A stretch of 12,574 bases of DNA from DATJXG01 sp035500455. Its GTDB lineage: Bacteria; Acidobacteriota; Terriglobia; Terriglobales; Acidobacteriaceae. Positions 6,191 through 12,574 of the stretch are shown here, piece after piece. The stretch covers positions 1 to 12,574 of the forward strand of contig DATJXG010000309.1 in the NCBI GenBank assembly GCA_035500455.1, given 5' to 3'. The translations under genes were made by a program, and so were the position numbers. The first letter of the stretch is position 1. Every line of letters starts with the position of its first letter. The notes under the pieces are model-generated. The model made no database searches and had not been told where the DNA came from. It was given only the letters and a program-made list of their open reading frames with translations.

Positions 6191-6841
6191 TCAGGCCGAG
6201 CGGGCGCGCTCGACGATGGTGAGATATTTGCGGGCGTTTTCGGTGATGATCTCGGGTTTGCCGTCTTGCAACGCGGAGATGTCGACCAGATCCGAGCCCA
6301 CTCCGAGGGCGAACGCTCCGACGGCTAAAAAGTCGGCGGCGGTGGACAGGGAAACTCCGCCGGTTGGGATGAGCGGAATGTGGGGCAAGGGGCCGCGCAG
6401 GGCGGCGAGGTATTTGGCGCCGCCGACGGCACTGCAGGGGAACACCTTCACCACGTCCGCGCCCGCCTCCCACGCAGTCACGACCTCGGTGGGAGTAAGC
6501 GCCCCGGGGATGACGGGCACCGAATAACGGCGGCAGAGTTCGATGGTCTTTACATTGAGCGACGGACTCACCACAAATTGCGCACCGGCCAAAATGCATG
6601 CCCGGGCAGTTTCGGGATCGAGCACGGTGCCGGCCCCTACCAGGACCCTGCCCTCCGAGCTCTGCACCACGGCCTGGATCACAGCGAGAGCGTCCGGCAC
6701 GGTCATGGTGATTTCGAGCACCGGCACGCCGCCGGCTTCAATCGCGGCTGCGGCGGCAATCGCCGCCTGCGCGGAAGGGGCGCGCAGAACCGGCACGAGT
6801 CCGATCTTGTGAATCTGGTGAAGGATCTGTTCGCGGTTCAT
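6191..6841 (-). CDS. eda: KDPG/KHG-type aldolase (2-dehydro-3-deoxyphosphogluconate aldolase)
   Basis: A 216-aa class I aldolase that splits 2-keto-3-deoxy-6-phosphogluconate into pyruvate and glyceraldehyde-3-phosphate. The ATG at 6841 is chosen over one at 6877, which would overlap the kinase by 26 bases; AAAGG lies 6 bases before 6841. The catalytic Glu is E43 in EITMTVPDA and the Schiff-base lysine is K132 in DVVKVFPCSAVGG. T160 lies in IPTGGVSLSTA and the phosphate-binding GVGS follows near the C-terminus. The Thr in EITMT, where E. coli Eda has Arg, matches the Thermotoga-type branch, so it is not a defect. Length is normal (~205-215). It begins 10 bases after the stop of the kinase gene, so the two are almost certainly co-transcribed. 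Substrate stereochemistry (gluconate versus galactonate series) cannot be told from sequence. Confidence 0.9.
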   Translation of the reverse strand: MNREQILHQIHKIGLVPVLRAPSAQAAIAAAAAIEAGGVPVLEITMTVPDALAVIQAVVQSSEGRVLVGAGTVLDPETARACILAGAQFVVSPSLNVKTIELCRRYSVPVIPGALTPTEVVTAWEAGADVVKVFPCSAVGGAKYLAALRGPLPHIPLIPTGGVSLSTAADFLAVGAFALGVGSDLVDISALQDGKPEIITENARKYLTIVERARSA

Positions 6842-6851
6842 GCCCAACCTT

Positions 6852-7961
6852 TCAGCGCTGTACGCGCGCGGTTCCACCTTTCATGACGCGCTCGACCTCG
6901 GCCAGCGTAGCCATGGTGGTATCTCCCGGGGTGGTCATAGCCAGCGCGCCGTGGGCGCAACCGCAATCCACGGCCCACTGCGGGGTGTGCCCGGCAAGGA
7001 AGCCATAAATCAGGCCCGAGGCAAAGGAATCGCCGCCGCCCACGCGATCGAAAATTTCGAGATCAGGCATGGGCCGGGCTTCATAGAACTCGCCGCCGCA
7101 GAAGCAGATGGCGCCCCAGTCGTTGCGAGTGGCGGTGCGGGCGGTTCGGAGCGTCGTGGCAACCACTTTCAGATTGGGGTATTTTCCGGACACCTGCTTC
7201 ATCATGCTGCGGAAGTTCGCGGTGTCGAGGTGTGAGAGGTCTTCGCCGGCACTTTCCACGGTGAAACCCAGGGCTGCAGTGAAATCCTCTTCGTTGCCGA
7301 TCATCACGTCGATCAGGGGAGCGAGCTGGCTGTTTACATCGATGGCTTTGGCCCGTCCGCCTACCGACTTCCAAAGAGAGGCGCGATAGTTCAGGTCGTA
7401 AGAAACCACGGTGCCGTGGCGGCGGGCAGCTTCCATAGCCTCGCGCGCGACTTGTGGAGTAGTGTCCGACAAGGCGGAAAAAATCCCGCCGGTATGAAAC
7501 CAGCGCGCGCCTTCGGAGCCGAAAATCAGGTCCCAGTCAATTTCACCAGGCTTGAGTTGGGAGATGGCGGTGTGGCCGCGATCCGAGCATCCCAGGGCGG
7601 CGCGAACCCCGAACCCCCGCTCGGTAAAGTTGAGGCCATTGCGGACGGCGCGGCCCACATCGTCATAGGGCACCCAGCGCAGATGCGATAGATCCAGTCC
7701 GCCCTGCAGCATGAGGTCTTCCACGAGCCTGCCGACGGGGTTATCGGCGAGAGCGGTGACGACGGCGGCGCGCAGTCCGAAGCAGCGCCGCAGCCCGCGG
7801 GCCACGTTGTACTCGCCGCCGCCCTCCCATACTTGGAAGGAACGGGCAGTGGAGACACGAACGTCACCGGGATCGAGGCGCAGCATTACCTCGCCGAGGC
7901 TGACGATGTCCCAGCGGCAATCTTCTTTTTTTCTTAAGGGCAATAGCGGTTGCTCTGCCAT
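6852..7961 (-). CDS. kdgK: PfkB-family sugar kinase, probable 2-dehydro-3-deoxygluconokinase
   Basis: A 369-aa ribokinase-fold kinase. The N-terminal strand DIVSLGEVMLRLDP (18-31) and GGGEYNVARGL (48-58) match the PfkB sugar-binding signature. DRVGGGDSFASGLIYG (305-320) is the second signature, with D311 as catalytic base and the GGGD oxyanion hole. At 369 aa it is longer than the classical ~310-340 aa KDG kinases, with a ~15-residue leader and extra loops. The specific role is inferred from the KDPG aldolase gene 10 bases downstream: phosphorylation of 2-keto-3-deoxygluconate immediately before cleavage. Another keto or deoxy sugar acid is possible. The start is the first ATG of the frame; its ribosome site is weak. 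It is transcribed divergently from the cupin gene across a 212-bp spacer. Confidence 0.85.
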   Translation of the reverse strand: MAEQPLLPLRKKEDCRWDIVSLGEVMLRLDPGDVRVSTARSFQVWEGGGEYNVARGLRRCFGLRAAVVTALADNPVGRLVEDLMLQGGLDLSHLRWVPYDDVGRAVRNGLNFTERGFGVRAALGCSDRGHTAISQLKPGEIDWDLIFGSEGARWFHTGGIFSALSDTTPQVAREAMEAARRHGTVVSYDLNYRASLWKSVGGRAKAIDVNSQLAPLIDVMIGNEEDFTAALGFTVESAGEDLSHLDTANFRSMMKQVSGKYPNLKVVATTLRTARTATRNDWGAICFCGGEFYEARPMPDLEIFDRVGGGDSFASGLIYGFLAGHTPQWAVDCGCAHGALAMTTPGDTTMATLAEVERVMKGGTARVQR

Positions 7962-8037
7962 GTTTTCGTCAGCGAACTCTCGTTAGCACGAACGAAATCA
8001 CTACGATACAGGAATTCGCGGCCTCGAGGTATTGAGT

Positions 8038-8051
8038 GTTTCTAAAGAAAC
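8038..8051. promoter_or_regulatory. Palindrome between divergent operons (candidate operator)
   Basis: GTTTCT-AA-AGAAAC is a 6+6 bp perfect inverted repeat in the 212-bp spacer between the kinase-aldolase operon and the cupin-transporter-oxidoreductase operon. It lies 17 bp upstream of the -35 proposed for the cupin. Its position suits a regulator acting on both sides, but no regulator gene is in the window and a palindrome this short can occur by chance. Confidence 0.35.
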
Positions 8052-8068
8052 TGTTTATCACTCTTGAT

Positions 8069-8097
8069 TTGACAGCCCGCGACACGAAACGTACAAC
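8069..8097 (+). promoter_or_regulatory. Candidate promoter of the cupin-MFS-oxidoreductase operon
   Basis: TTGACA at 8069-8074 is a perfect -35. After 17 bp, TACAAC (8092-8097) matches four of six -10 bases. Transcription would start near 8104, about 70 nt before the cupin ATG. Confidence 0.5.
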
Positions 8098-8173
8098 TTT
8101 CGGCAGGCGCGGCCGGGTATCGTACTGCCGGGACGCGCGAAGTTGCAGGGGCCATTTCATCAGGGAGAAAGAT

Positions 8174-8620
8174 ATGGCGATCACGAGGAGAGAAGCCTGT
8201 TTTTTGTTGCCTGCACTGTTGCCCGCGGGGGCAGCGTTGTCGGCCGCAGCGGCGGAAAGTGAAACGTTGCCCTCAGCCACGTTTGAGTTCGACAAGCTGC
8301 CGGTGGAGGAGCGGGACCACGCAGAAATCCGCCACATCATGAAGGGCAAGCTGGCGACCGGCGAGTCGGTCGAGGTGCACGAATCGACATTGCCGCCCAA
8401 CGGTTTTCCGCACGCTCCGCATCACCATGCTCACTCCGAGATGTGGCTGATTCGCGAGGGAACGGTGCAGCTTACGATCAATGGAACAAGCCACATCATC
8501 GGGCCGGGAGGATTGGGATTCGTGCGGTCGAACGAGGAGCACGGAATCCGGAACGTGGGAACGGTGACGGCGAATTACTATGTAGTGGCGATTGGGCCTG
8601 GCGCCGACACGCAGGCCTAG
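8174..8620 (+). CDS. Exported single-domain cupin
   Basis: A 148-aa protein. The ATG at 8174 is used because GGGAG (8163-8167) lies 6 bases before it; an ATG at 8036 upstream in frame would begin before the proposed promoter. Residues 1-27 look like an export signal with an RR pair (ITRREACFLLPALLPAGAAL), probably Tat-dependent, with likely cleavage after the AAAA run. The cupin barrel (~65-140) has motif 1 HHHAHSEMWLIREG, giving metal ligands H83, H85 and E89. Motif 2 is SNEEHGIRN, with ligand H123. The four-ligand set is complete, so metal binding is expected. A role as enzyme or as ligand-binding protein cannot be decided. It is the first gene of a probable operon with the MFS transporter 47 bases downstream. 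Confidence 0.87.
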   Translation: MAITRREACFLLPALLPAGAALSAAAAESETLPSATFEFDKLPVEERDHAEIRHIMKGKLATGESVEVHESTLPPNGFPHAPHHHAHSEMWLIREGTVQLTINGTSHIIGPGGLGFVRSNEEHGIRNVGTVTANYYVVAIGPGADTQA

Positions 8621-8667
8621 TACCTTTGCTTCTCAGACCGCTCGCACACATCATTCGCGCCTAAATC

Positions 8668-9933
8668 ATGACATTGCAATCGAAGGCAGGCACAGCCTCA
8701 GAAACGGCGCCGGTAGAGATGCGCGACGAGTTGGCCCAGAACCAGGAGCCTTCCGACCGGCGAGCGGCGACGTGGGCGGTGGCGGCGGGGTTCTTTGCCC
8801 TGTTCTGCATCGTGGGCGTGGCGCTGTGGGGATTGCCCTTTTACTACGATTTTATGGTCCAGCAGTTTGGCTGGACGCGGGCGCAGGTCACGTCGGGGAA
8901 TGCGCTGAGCAAGCTGGCGGTAGGTCCGGCGTTCGGATTTATCGCCGGTTGGATGGTAGACCGCTTCGGCCCGAAGCGGCTCATGATAGCCGGAATTCTG
9001 ATGGCCGGACTCGCGGTGATCGGCCTGGGCTGGGCGGTGACGCTTCCGTGGTTCTATTTTTTCTACGTGCTGAATGCTCTCGGATACGTGTGCGGCGGCC
9101 CGTTGCCGAGCCAGGTGCTGGTGTCGCAATGGTTCGTAAAGGCGCGCGGCAAGGCGATGGGCCTGGCGTATCTCGGAATCGGGTTCGGAGGGGCGGCGGT
9201 TCCGTGGGTTTCGCATTTTCTGGTGAGCCGGTTCGGCTGGCAGGTGGCGCTGCGACTGCTGGGGATTTTGATCATTCTCATCGCGCTTCCGTTTGCAGTG
9301 TTGGTGAAGGAAGCGCCGGCGGTGAAACGGGGTGCGGCGCGCGATACGCGCGGTGATGTCAGGAAAGCTTTCAAGACGCTCTCACTGGCGCTGCTGATCC
9401 TGGGGAGCATGTGTTCGATTGCGGCGGTGAGCGGCACCCAGCAGAACCTGAAATTGCTTTTGAGTCTCGACCGGCATTACAGCCAGGGCGCGGCCGCGCA
9501 GATTCTCTCGCTGGTTCTGGCATCCAGCATTGTGGGCAGGCTCCTGATGGGATGGATGGCGGACCGCTTCTCCAAGAAATATGTCATGCTGCTGATTTAT
9601 CTGCTGGTAGCGGCGGCGGTGCCGCTCATTTTCCTGGGACGCAGCCCGCTGGTGATCGCGGCCGCGGCGGCATTGTTCGGGATCGGCCTGGGAGGAGACT
9701 ACATGATCATTCCCCTGATGACGGCGGAGATCTTCGGGGTGAAAATTCTGGGCCGGCTCATGGGCGTGATCCTGACCGCGGGCGGCGTGGCTGAGGCGTT
9801 GGCGCCGTGGTGGGTGGGGCATCTGCGAGATGCCTCGGGAAGCTATCGCAGCGGCTGCGTGGCGCTGGTGGCAATGGCGCTGCTGGGCGCGGTTGCGGTG
9901 CTGGCGCTTCCCAAGCAGCGGAGCGCCGCGTGA
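8668..9933 (+). CDS. MFS transporter, oxalate/formate antiporter or monocarboxylate type
   Basis: A 421-aa inner-membrane carrier with about 12 hydrophobic segments, the first near 33-55 and a central cytoplasmic loop near 214-236 (basic, KRGAARDTRGDVRK). MFS motif A appears twice, GWMVDRFGPKRLM (94-106) and GWMADRFSKKYVM (295-307), one per half. WFVKARGKAMGLAYLGIGFGG (155-175) resembles the OFA/monocarboxylate branch, whose substrates are small organic acids. The ATG at 8668 is the earliest possible start, because an in-frame TAA precedes it at 8662. No good ribosome site is visible, so translation may depend on the upstream cupin. The stop codon overlaps the GTG start of the oxidoreductase gene (GTGA), arguing for co-expression and a shared substrate pathway. 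Confidence 0.88.
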   Translation: MTLQSKAGTASETAPVEMRDELAQNQEPSDRRAATWAVAAGFFALFCIVGVALWGLPFYYDFMVQQFGWTRAQVTSGNALSKLAVGPAFGFIAGWMVDRFGPKRLMIAGILMAGLAVIGLGWAVTLPWFYFFYVLNALGYVCGGPLPSQVLVSQWFVKARGKAMGLAYLGIGFGGAAVPWVSHFLVSRFGWQVALRLLGILIILIALPFAVLVKEAPAVKRGAARDTRGDVRKAFKTLSLALLILGSMCSIAAVSGTQQNLKLLLSLDRHYSQGAAAQILSLVLASSIVGRLLMGWMADRFSKKYVMLLIYLLVAAAVPLIFLGRSPLVIAAAAALFGIGLGGDYMIIPLMTAEIFGVKILGRLMGVILTAGGVAEALAPWWVGHLRDASGSYRSGCVALVAMALLGAVAVLALPKQRSAA

Positions 9934-11393
9934 GTTCGCCGGCAATTGTTCGGCTGGCGAGCCTTAAGAACGTAGATTCCTTTCAGGAGCATTTGCGTGC
10001 CCTTGGCCTGACGATTCCAGTCGATCACGAAATCGAGCGTGGCGCGGATTCTCCGCTGCGGAAACCGCTCTCATGCGGGCGCCTGAAACTTCGCAATCGC
10101 ATCGCCGTCCAGCCAATGGAGGGATGGGACGGAACGAGCGACGGAAACCCAAGCGATCTGACATTTCGCCGCTGGCAGCGCTTTGCGCACAGCGGCGCGG
10201 GGCTGATCTGGGGCGGAGAGGCGGTGGCGGTTTCCCACGAGGGCCGGGCGAATCCGAATCAACTCGTCATCGCTGAGCATACAGAGAAGAATCTGGGGCA
10301 GCTGCGTGGCCTACTGATCGATGAGTACCGGATGCTCGGGATGGCTGAGCCGGTGATCGGTTTGCAGCTGACTCATTCCGGGCGCTTTTGCCGGCCGAAC
10401 GCGCATCATCGACCGGAGCCGCGGATTCTGTATCACCATCCGATCCTGGACCGGCGGCTTGGCCTGGATGCCGGCTACCCCGTTCTGACCGACTCGCACA
10501 TTCAGAAAATCGTTGAGGATTTTCACCGTGCCGCGGCGATGGCGTGGAAGCTGGGCTTCGATTTTGTCGATATCAAGCACTGCCACGGCTATCTCGCGCA
10601 CGAGTTTCTGAGCGCGCACACGCGGCCGGGACGATATGGCGGCAGTCTTGAGAACCGCACGCGATTTCTGCGCGAGGTGGTCGAGGGCGCGCAATCGGTT
10701 GCGCCGGGGTTGGAGATCGGAGTGCGGCTTTCGGCGTTTGATACGGTGCCGTTTCGTCCTGATCCTGGAAATTCGGTGGAGGGGAAGCCGGGGGTTGGAA
10801 TTCCCGAGTCGAGTGAAGGCTTGCTGCCTTACCGCTGGGGATTTGGCATGAGCGCGGAAAATCTCACGCAAATGGATCTCACCGAGACGTTCTCTTTCAT
10901 GTCGCTGCTGGAGCAGCTTGGCATTCAGCTTGTGAACCTTACCGCGGGCAGTCCTTATTACAATCCGCATGTTCAGAGGCCGGCGCTGTTTCCTCCGTCG
11001 GATGGATATCAGCCGCCGGAAGATCCGCTGGCGGGAGTGGCGCGGCAGATGGAGATGGTGCGACGGGTGAAGCGCGAGTTTCCGAAATTGATTTTCATGG
11101 GATCGGCGTACAGCTATCTACAGGAGTTTCTTCCGGCGGTTGCGCAAGGGGCAATTCGCGAAGGGTGGGTGGATATTGTGGGACTGGGCAGGATGGTGCT
11201 GACCTACCCGGAGATTTTGTGGGATGCCTCGGAGGGCCGGGGGCTGCAAAGGAAGCGAATCTGCAGGACATTCAGCGATTGCACCACCGCGCCTCGGCTC
11301 GGACTGCCTTCGGGATGCTATCCGTTGGATGAGCATTATAAGAATTCAGCGCTGGGCGAGCGGTTGGAGATTGCCAAGGCGAAGAAGGTCTAG
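9930..11393 (+). CDS. Old Yellow Enzyme-family NADH:flavin oxidoreductase
   Basis: A 487-aa protein. The start is a GTG at 9930 that overlaps the transporter stop codon by 4 bp; the frame stays open further upstream but only inside that gene. An extension of about 45 residues precedes the FMN-binding TIM barrel (~46-440). Visible family elements are LRNRIAVQPMEG (54-65), QLTHSGR (146-152), DIKHCHGYLAHEFLS (214-228) with R-x-x-R-Y-G-G-S-x-E-N-R after it, GSAYSYLQEFLP (391-402) and GLGRM (418-422). These enzymes use FMN to reduce activated double bonds, or oxidise their reverse. A segment near 270-312 looks like an insertion relative to plain OYEs. The C-terminus keeps three cysteines (C445, C451, C463) instead of the four Fe-S ligands of 2,4-dienoyl-CoA reductase, and the C-terminal FAD domain of that enzyme is absent. 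Substrate unknown. Confidence 0.87.
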   Translation: MSSPAIVRLASLKNVDSFQEHLRALGLTIPVDHEIERGADSPLRKPLSCGRLKLRNRIAVQPMEGWDGTSDGNPSDLTFRRWQRFAHSGAGLIWGGEAVAVSHEGRANPNQLVIAEHTEKNLGQLRGLLIDEYRMLGMAEPVIGLQLTHSGRFCRPNAHHRPEPRILYHHPILDRRLGLDAGYPVLTDSHIQKIVEDFHRAAAMAWKLGFDFVDIKHCHGYLAHEFLSAHTRPGRYGGSLENRTRFLREVVEGAQSVAPGLEIGVRLSAFDTVPFRPDPGNSVEGKPGVGIPESSEGLLPYRWGFGMSAENLTQMDLTETFSFMSLLEQLGIQLVNLTAGSPYYNPHVQRPALFPPSDGYQPPEDPLAGVARQMEMVRRVKREFPKLIFMGSAYSYLQEFLPAVAQGAIREGWVDIVGLGRMVLTYPEILWDASEGRGLQRKRICRTFSDCTTAPRLGLPSGCYPLDEHYKNSALGERLEIAKAKKV

Positions 11394-11471
11394 GGGGATC
11401 GGTAATAGTCTTCAAGTTGGGTTTCGCATCAACGTGGGGCGGACGCTGGGAAGCCTGTGAGGAGAACTGGT

Positions 11472-11550
11472 TCGCCCCTACGGGGCGATTCGTTTTTCAC
11501 TTCCACCCGGCGCTTACGCGCCGGGCTGCATTCTTGCGCCGCTTCGCGGC
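11472..11550. repeat. Cluster of three hairpins in the convergent spacer
   Basis: Three stems follow one another. CGCCCC-TAC-GGGGCG (11473-11487) can be extended by one T-A pair and is followed after a few bases by TTTTT at 11492-11496, so it may end transcription of the oxidoreductase operon. CCCGGCGC-TTAC-GCGCCGGG (11506-11525) is a perfect 8-bp stem. GCCGC-TTC-GCGGC (11538-11550) is a 5-bp stem. They fill much of the 301-bp gap between converging genes (11394-11694); I see nothing else in that gap. The arrangement looks like a mobile or dispersed intergenic element, but no second copy lies in this window. Confidence 0.55.
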
Positions 11551-11694
11551 TCGAGTCGGCGCTTCGGTTCCGCCGCGGCCAGCGCAGTTTGGTTCTCACG
11601 TAGATGCGGCCGTCGAACTTTAGCTCTCACGCACCTACTGGGCCGCCCCTTCAAAGCGTCCAGAAACCTATGCGCGAAACCAGGGGAACCGATA

Positions 11695-12574
11695 TTACGA
11701 GGGCAGCCAGTCCGCGGGCACGTTGACGTAGGATCGGTCGAGTTCTCCGACCGCGGCACAGCCTAACAATCTGAGCGTCCGCTCCAGGTCGTCGCGCAAA
11801 ATCTCCAAAGCGCGGCCGACGCCGGACTCTCCGGCGGCCGCGAGGCCGTAGGCGTAGGCGCGGCCACAGAGCACCGCCCGCGCCCCCAGGCATAGCGCTT
11901 TCACCACGTCGGCGCCGCGGCGGATGCCGCTATCCAGCAGAACTTCGGCTTGCCCGTTGATTGCGGCGACAACTTCCGGGAGGGCCCGCAGTGTGGCGGG
12001 AAGGCCATCGAGTTGGCGTCCTCCGTGGTTTGAAACCACCACGGCGGCGGCTCCGTGGTCGAGGGAGAGCTTCGCATCCTCCACGGTGAGAACGCCCTTG
12101 ATGGCGATGGGGCCTTTCCAGAGATTGCGAATCCAGGACATGTCGCTCCAGGAAAAAAACCCGCGTCTCATGGTGGTGTGCGCCTGGGAGACCCGCAGCG
12201 GACGCCCCTGGCTCACGATGTTGGGCATGTTGGGAAGCCCGCCGTGCCAGAGGAAACGAGCGAGCCAGCCTGGACGAGCGAGAAGTTGCGGCATGAAGGG
12301 GATCTGGGACCAAAGGGTGCCCCGCAGAAGTTGTTCCATGCCGTCCCGCACTTCGCGCTCGCGCAGGCCGATCACCGTGGTGTCGATGGTGATCACCAGA
12401 ACGGTGTATCCGGCGGCCTGAGCACGATGCATCGCTTCTTCCGCCGCGGCGCGGCCTCCGGTCAGGTAGAGCTGAAACCACGCCGGGCCCGCCGTAGCCG
12501 CCTTTACGTCCTCCAGTCTTTGGCCCGAGACGGTCGAAAGAACGTACGCCGTGCCCGCGGCTCCAGCGGCTCTG
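11695..12574 (-). CDS. FMN-dependent alpha-hydroxy acid oxidase/dehydrogenase, C-terminal part
   Basis: The frame is open to the right edge, so the N-terminal third is missing; 292 codons plus TAA are visible. The first visible residues include YVLSTVSGQRLEDV and WFQLYLTGGR, with the active-site Tyr of the family in QLY. LVITIDTT follows. The flavin-contacting lysine is in GPIAIKGVLTVEDA and the catalytic histidine is in VVVSNHGGRQLDG. The phosphate-binding end is DSGIRRGADVVKAL...GARAVLCGRAYAYGLA. The family oxidises 2-hydroxy acids such as lactate, glycolate or mandelate to 2-oxo acids using FMN. An ATG at 12432 is internal and not the start, because conserved sequence continues upstream of it. 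It converges on the oxidoreductase operon; sharing a pathway with it is plausible but not shown. Confidence 0.92.
   Translation of the reverse strand, partial: RAAGAAGTAYVLSTVSGQRLEDVKAATAGPAWFQLYLTGGRAAAEEAMHRAQAAGYTVLVITIDTTVIGLREREVRDGMEQLLRGTLWSQIPFMPQLLARPGWLARFLWHGGLPNMPNIVSQGRPLRVSQAHTTMRRGFFSWSDMSWIRNLWKGPIAIKGVLTVEDAKLSLDHGAAAVVVSNHGGRQLDGLPATLRALPEVVAAINGQAEVLLDSGIRRGADVVKALCLGARAVLCGRAYAYGLAAAGESGVGRALEILRDDLERTLRLLGCAAVGELDRSYVNVPADWLPS

Noticed and set aside
6187..6197. GGCCT-C-AGGCC palindrome at the aldolase stop codon
   Set aside because: The one-base centre cannot form a hairpin loop and it lies within codons. Likely chance in GC-rich DNA.
5964..6599. 211-aa minus-strand frame across the permease end and the aldolase gene
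   Set aside because: The aldolase in another frame of the same strand has full catalytic motifs. This one is basic, low in complexity and crosses the intergenic gap.
8036..8173. N-terminal extension of the cupin from an ATG at 8036
   Set aside because: It would place the start before the proposed promoter, bury the RR-type signal sequence 46 residues inside the protein, and ignore the good ribosome site at 8163-8167.
11695..12432. Full-length 245-aa protein starting at the ATG at 12432
   Set aside because: Conserved hydroxy-acid oxidase sequence (WFQLYL and STVSG) continues in frame upstream to the window edge, so that ATG is internal and the gene is cut by the window.
1..12574. CRISPR array, tRNA/rRNA genes, insertion sequence, phage or defence system
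   Set aside because: I looked for regular spacer-repeat structure, tRNA-like cloverleafs, transposase motifs and known defence domains, and saw none. The repeats present are few and irregular.

Overview
The window looks like chromosomal DNA of a soil-type Acidobacteriota (Terriglobia-like). This rests on the high GC content, an orphan duplicated FtsX/MacB-type permease of the ADOP kind that is characteristic of that phylum, a kumamolisin-type S53 protease, and short dispersed hairpin repeats between genes. The assignment is an inference from gene content; no marker gene is present.

Layout. (1) 1-559, minus strand: the start of an arginine operon, argR followed by the first 19 codons of argC. 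A strong sigma70-like promoter and two ARG boxes sit directly before argR, so ArgR probably represses its own operon. (2) 560-848: a gene-free stretch with a dispersed repeat copy and a long imperfect inverted repeat. (3) 849-2555, plus: an S53 (sedolisin/kumamolisin) peptidase with its propeptide. (4) 2556-2838: a repeat-rich spacer with three more repeat copies and a perfect 16-bp palindrome. (5) 2839-3240, plus: a small secreted protein of unknown function. (6) 3241-3571: a UUCG-loop terminator and what looks like the 3' remnant of a small minus-strand gene. (7) 3572-6085, plus: the ADOP permease, visibly lower in GC than its surroundings.

(8) 6191-7961, minus: a PfkB sugar kinase followed by a KDPG/KHG-type aldolase, together the last two steps of an Entner-Doudoroff-type route for 2-keto-3-deoxy sugar acids. 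(9) 8174-11393, plus, divergent from the kinase: an exported cupin, an OFA/monocarboxylate-type MFS transporter and an Old Yellow Enzyme-family oxidoreductase. The last two overlap by 4 bp. (10) 11394-11694: a convergent spacer with three consecutive hairpins. (11) 11695-12574, minus: the C-terminal 292 codons of an FMN-dependent alpha-hydroxy acid oxidase/dehydrogenase, running off the right edge.

How the genes fit together: argR-argC is a self-regulated biosynthetic operon. The divergent pair (8)/(9), with a shared 212-bp control region carrying a small palindrome, plus the hydroxy-acid oxidase, suggests uptake and oxidation of a sugar acid or other organic acid that feeds 2-keto-3-deoxy acids to kinase and aldolase. 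The substrate is not determined by the sequence. I saw no CRISPR array, tRNA, rRNA, intact insertion sequence or obvious defence system. The less explained material is the repeat family around the protease, the secreted orphan, the truncated gene beside the permease, and the organic-acid cluster.
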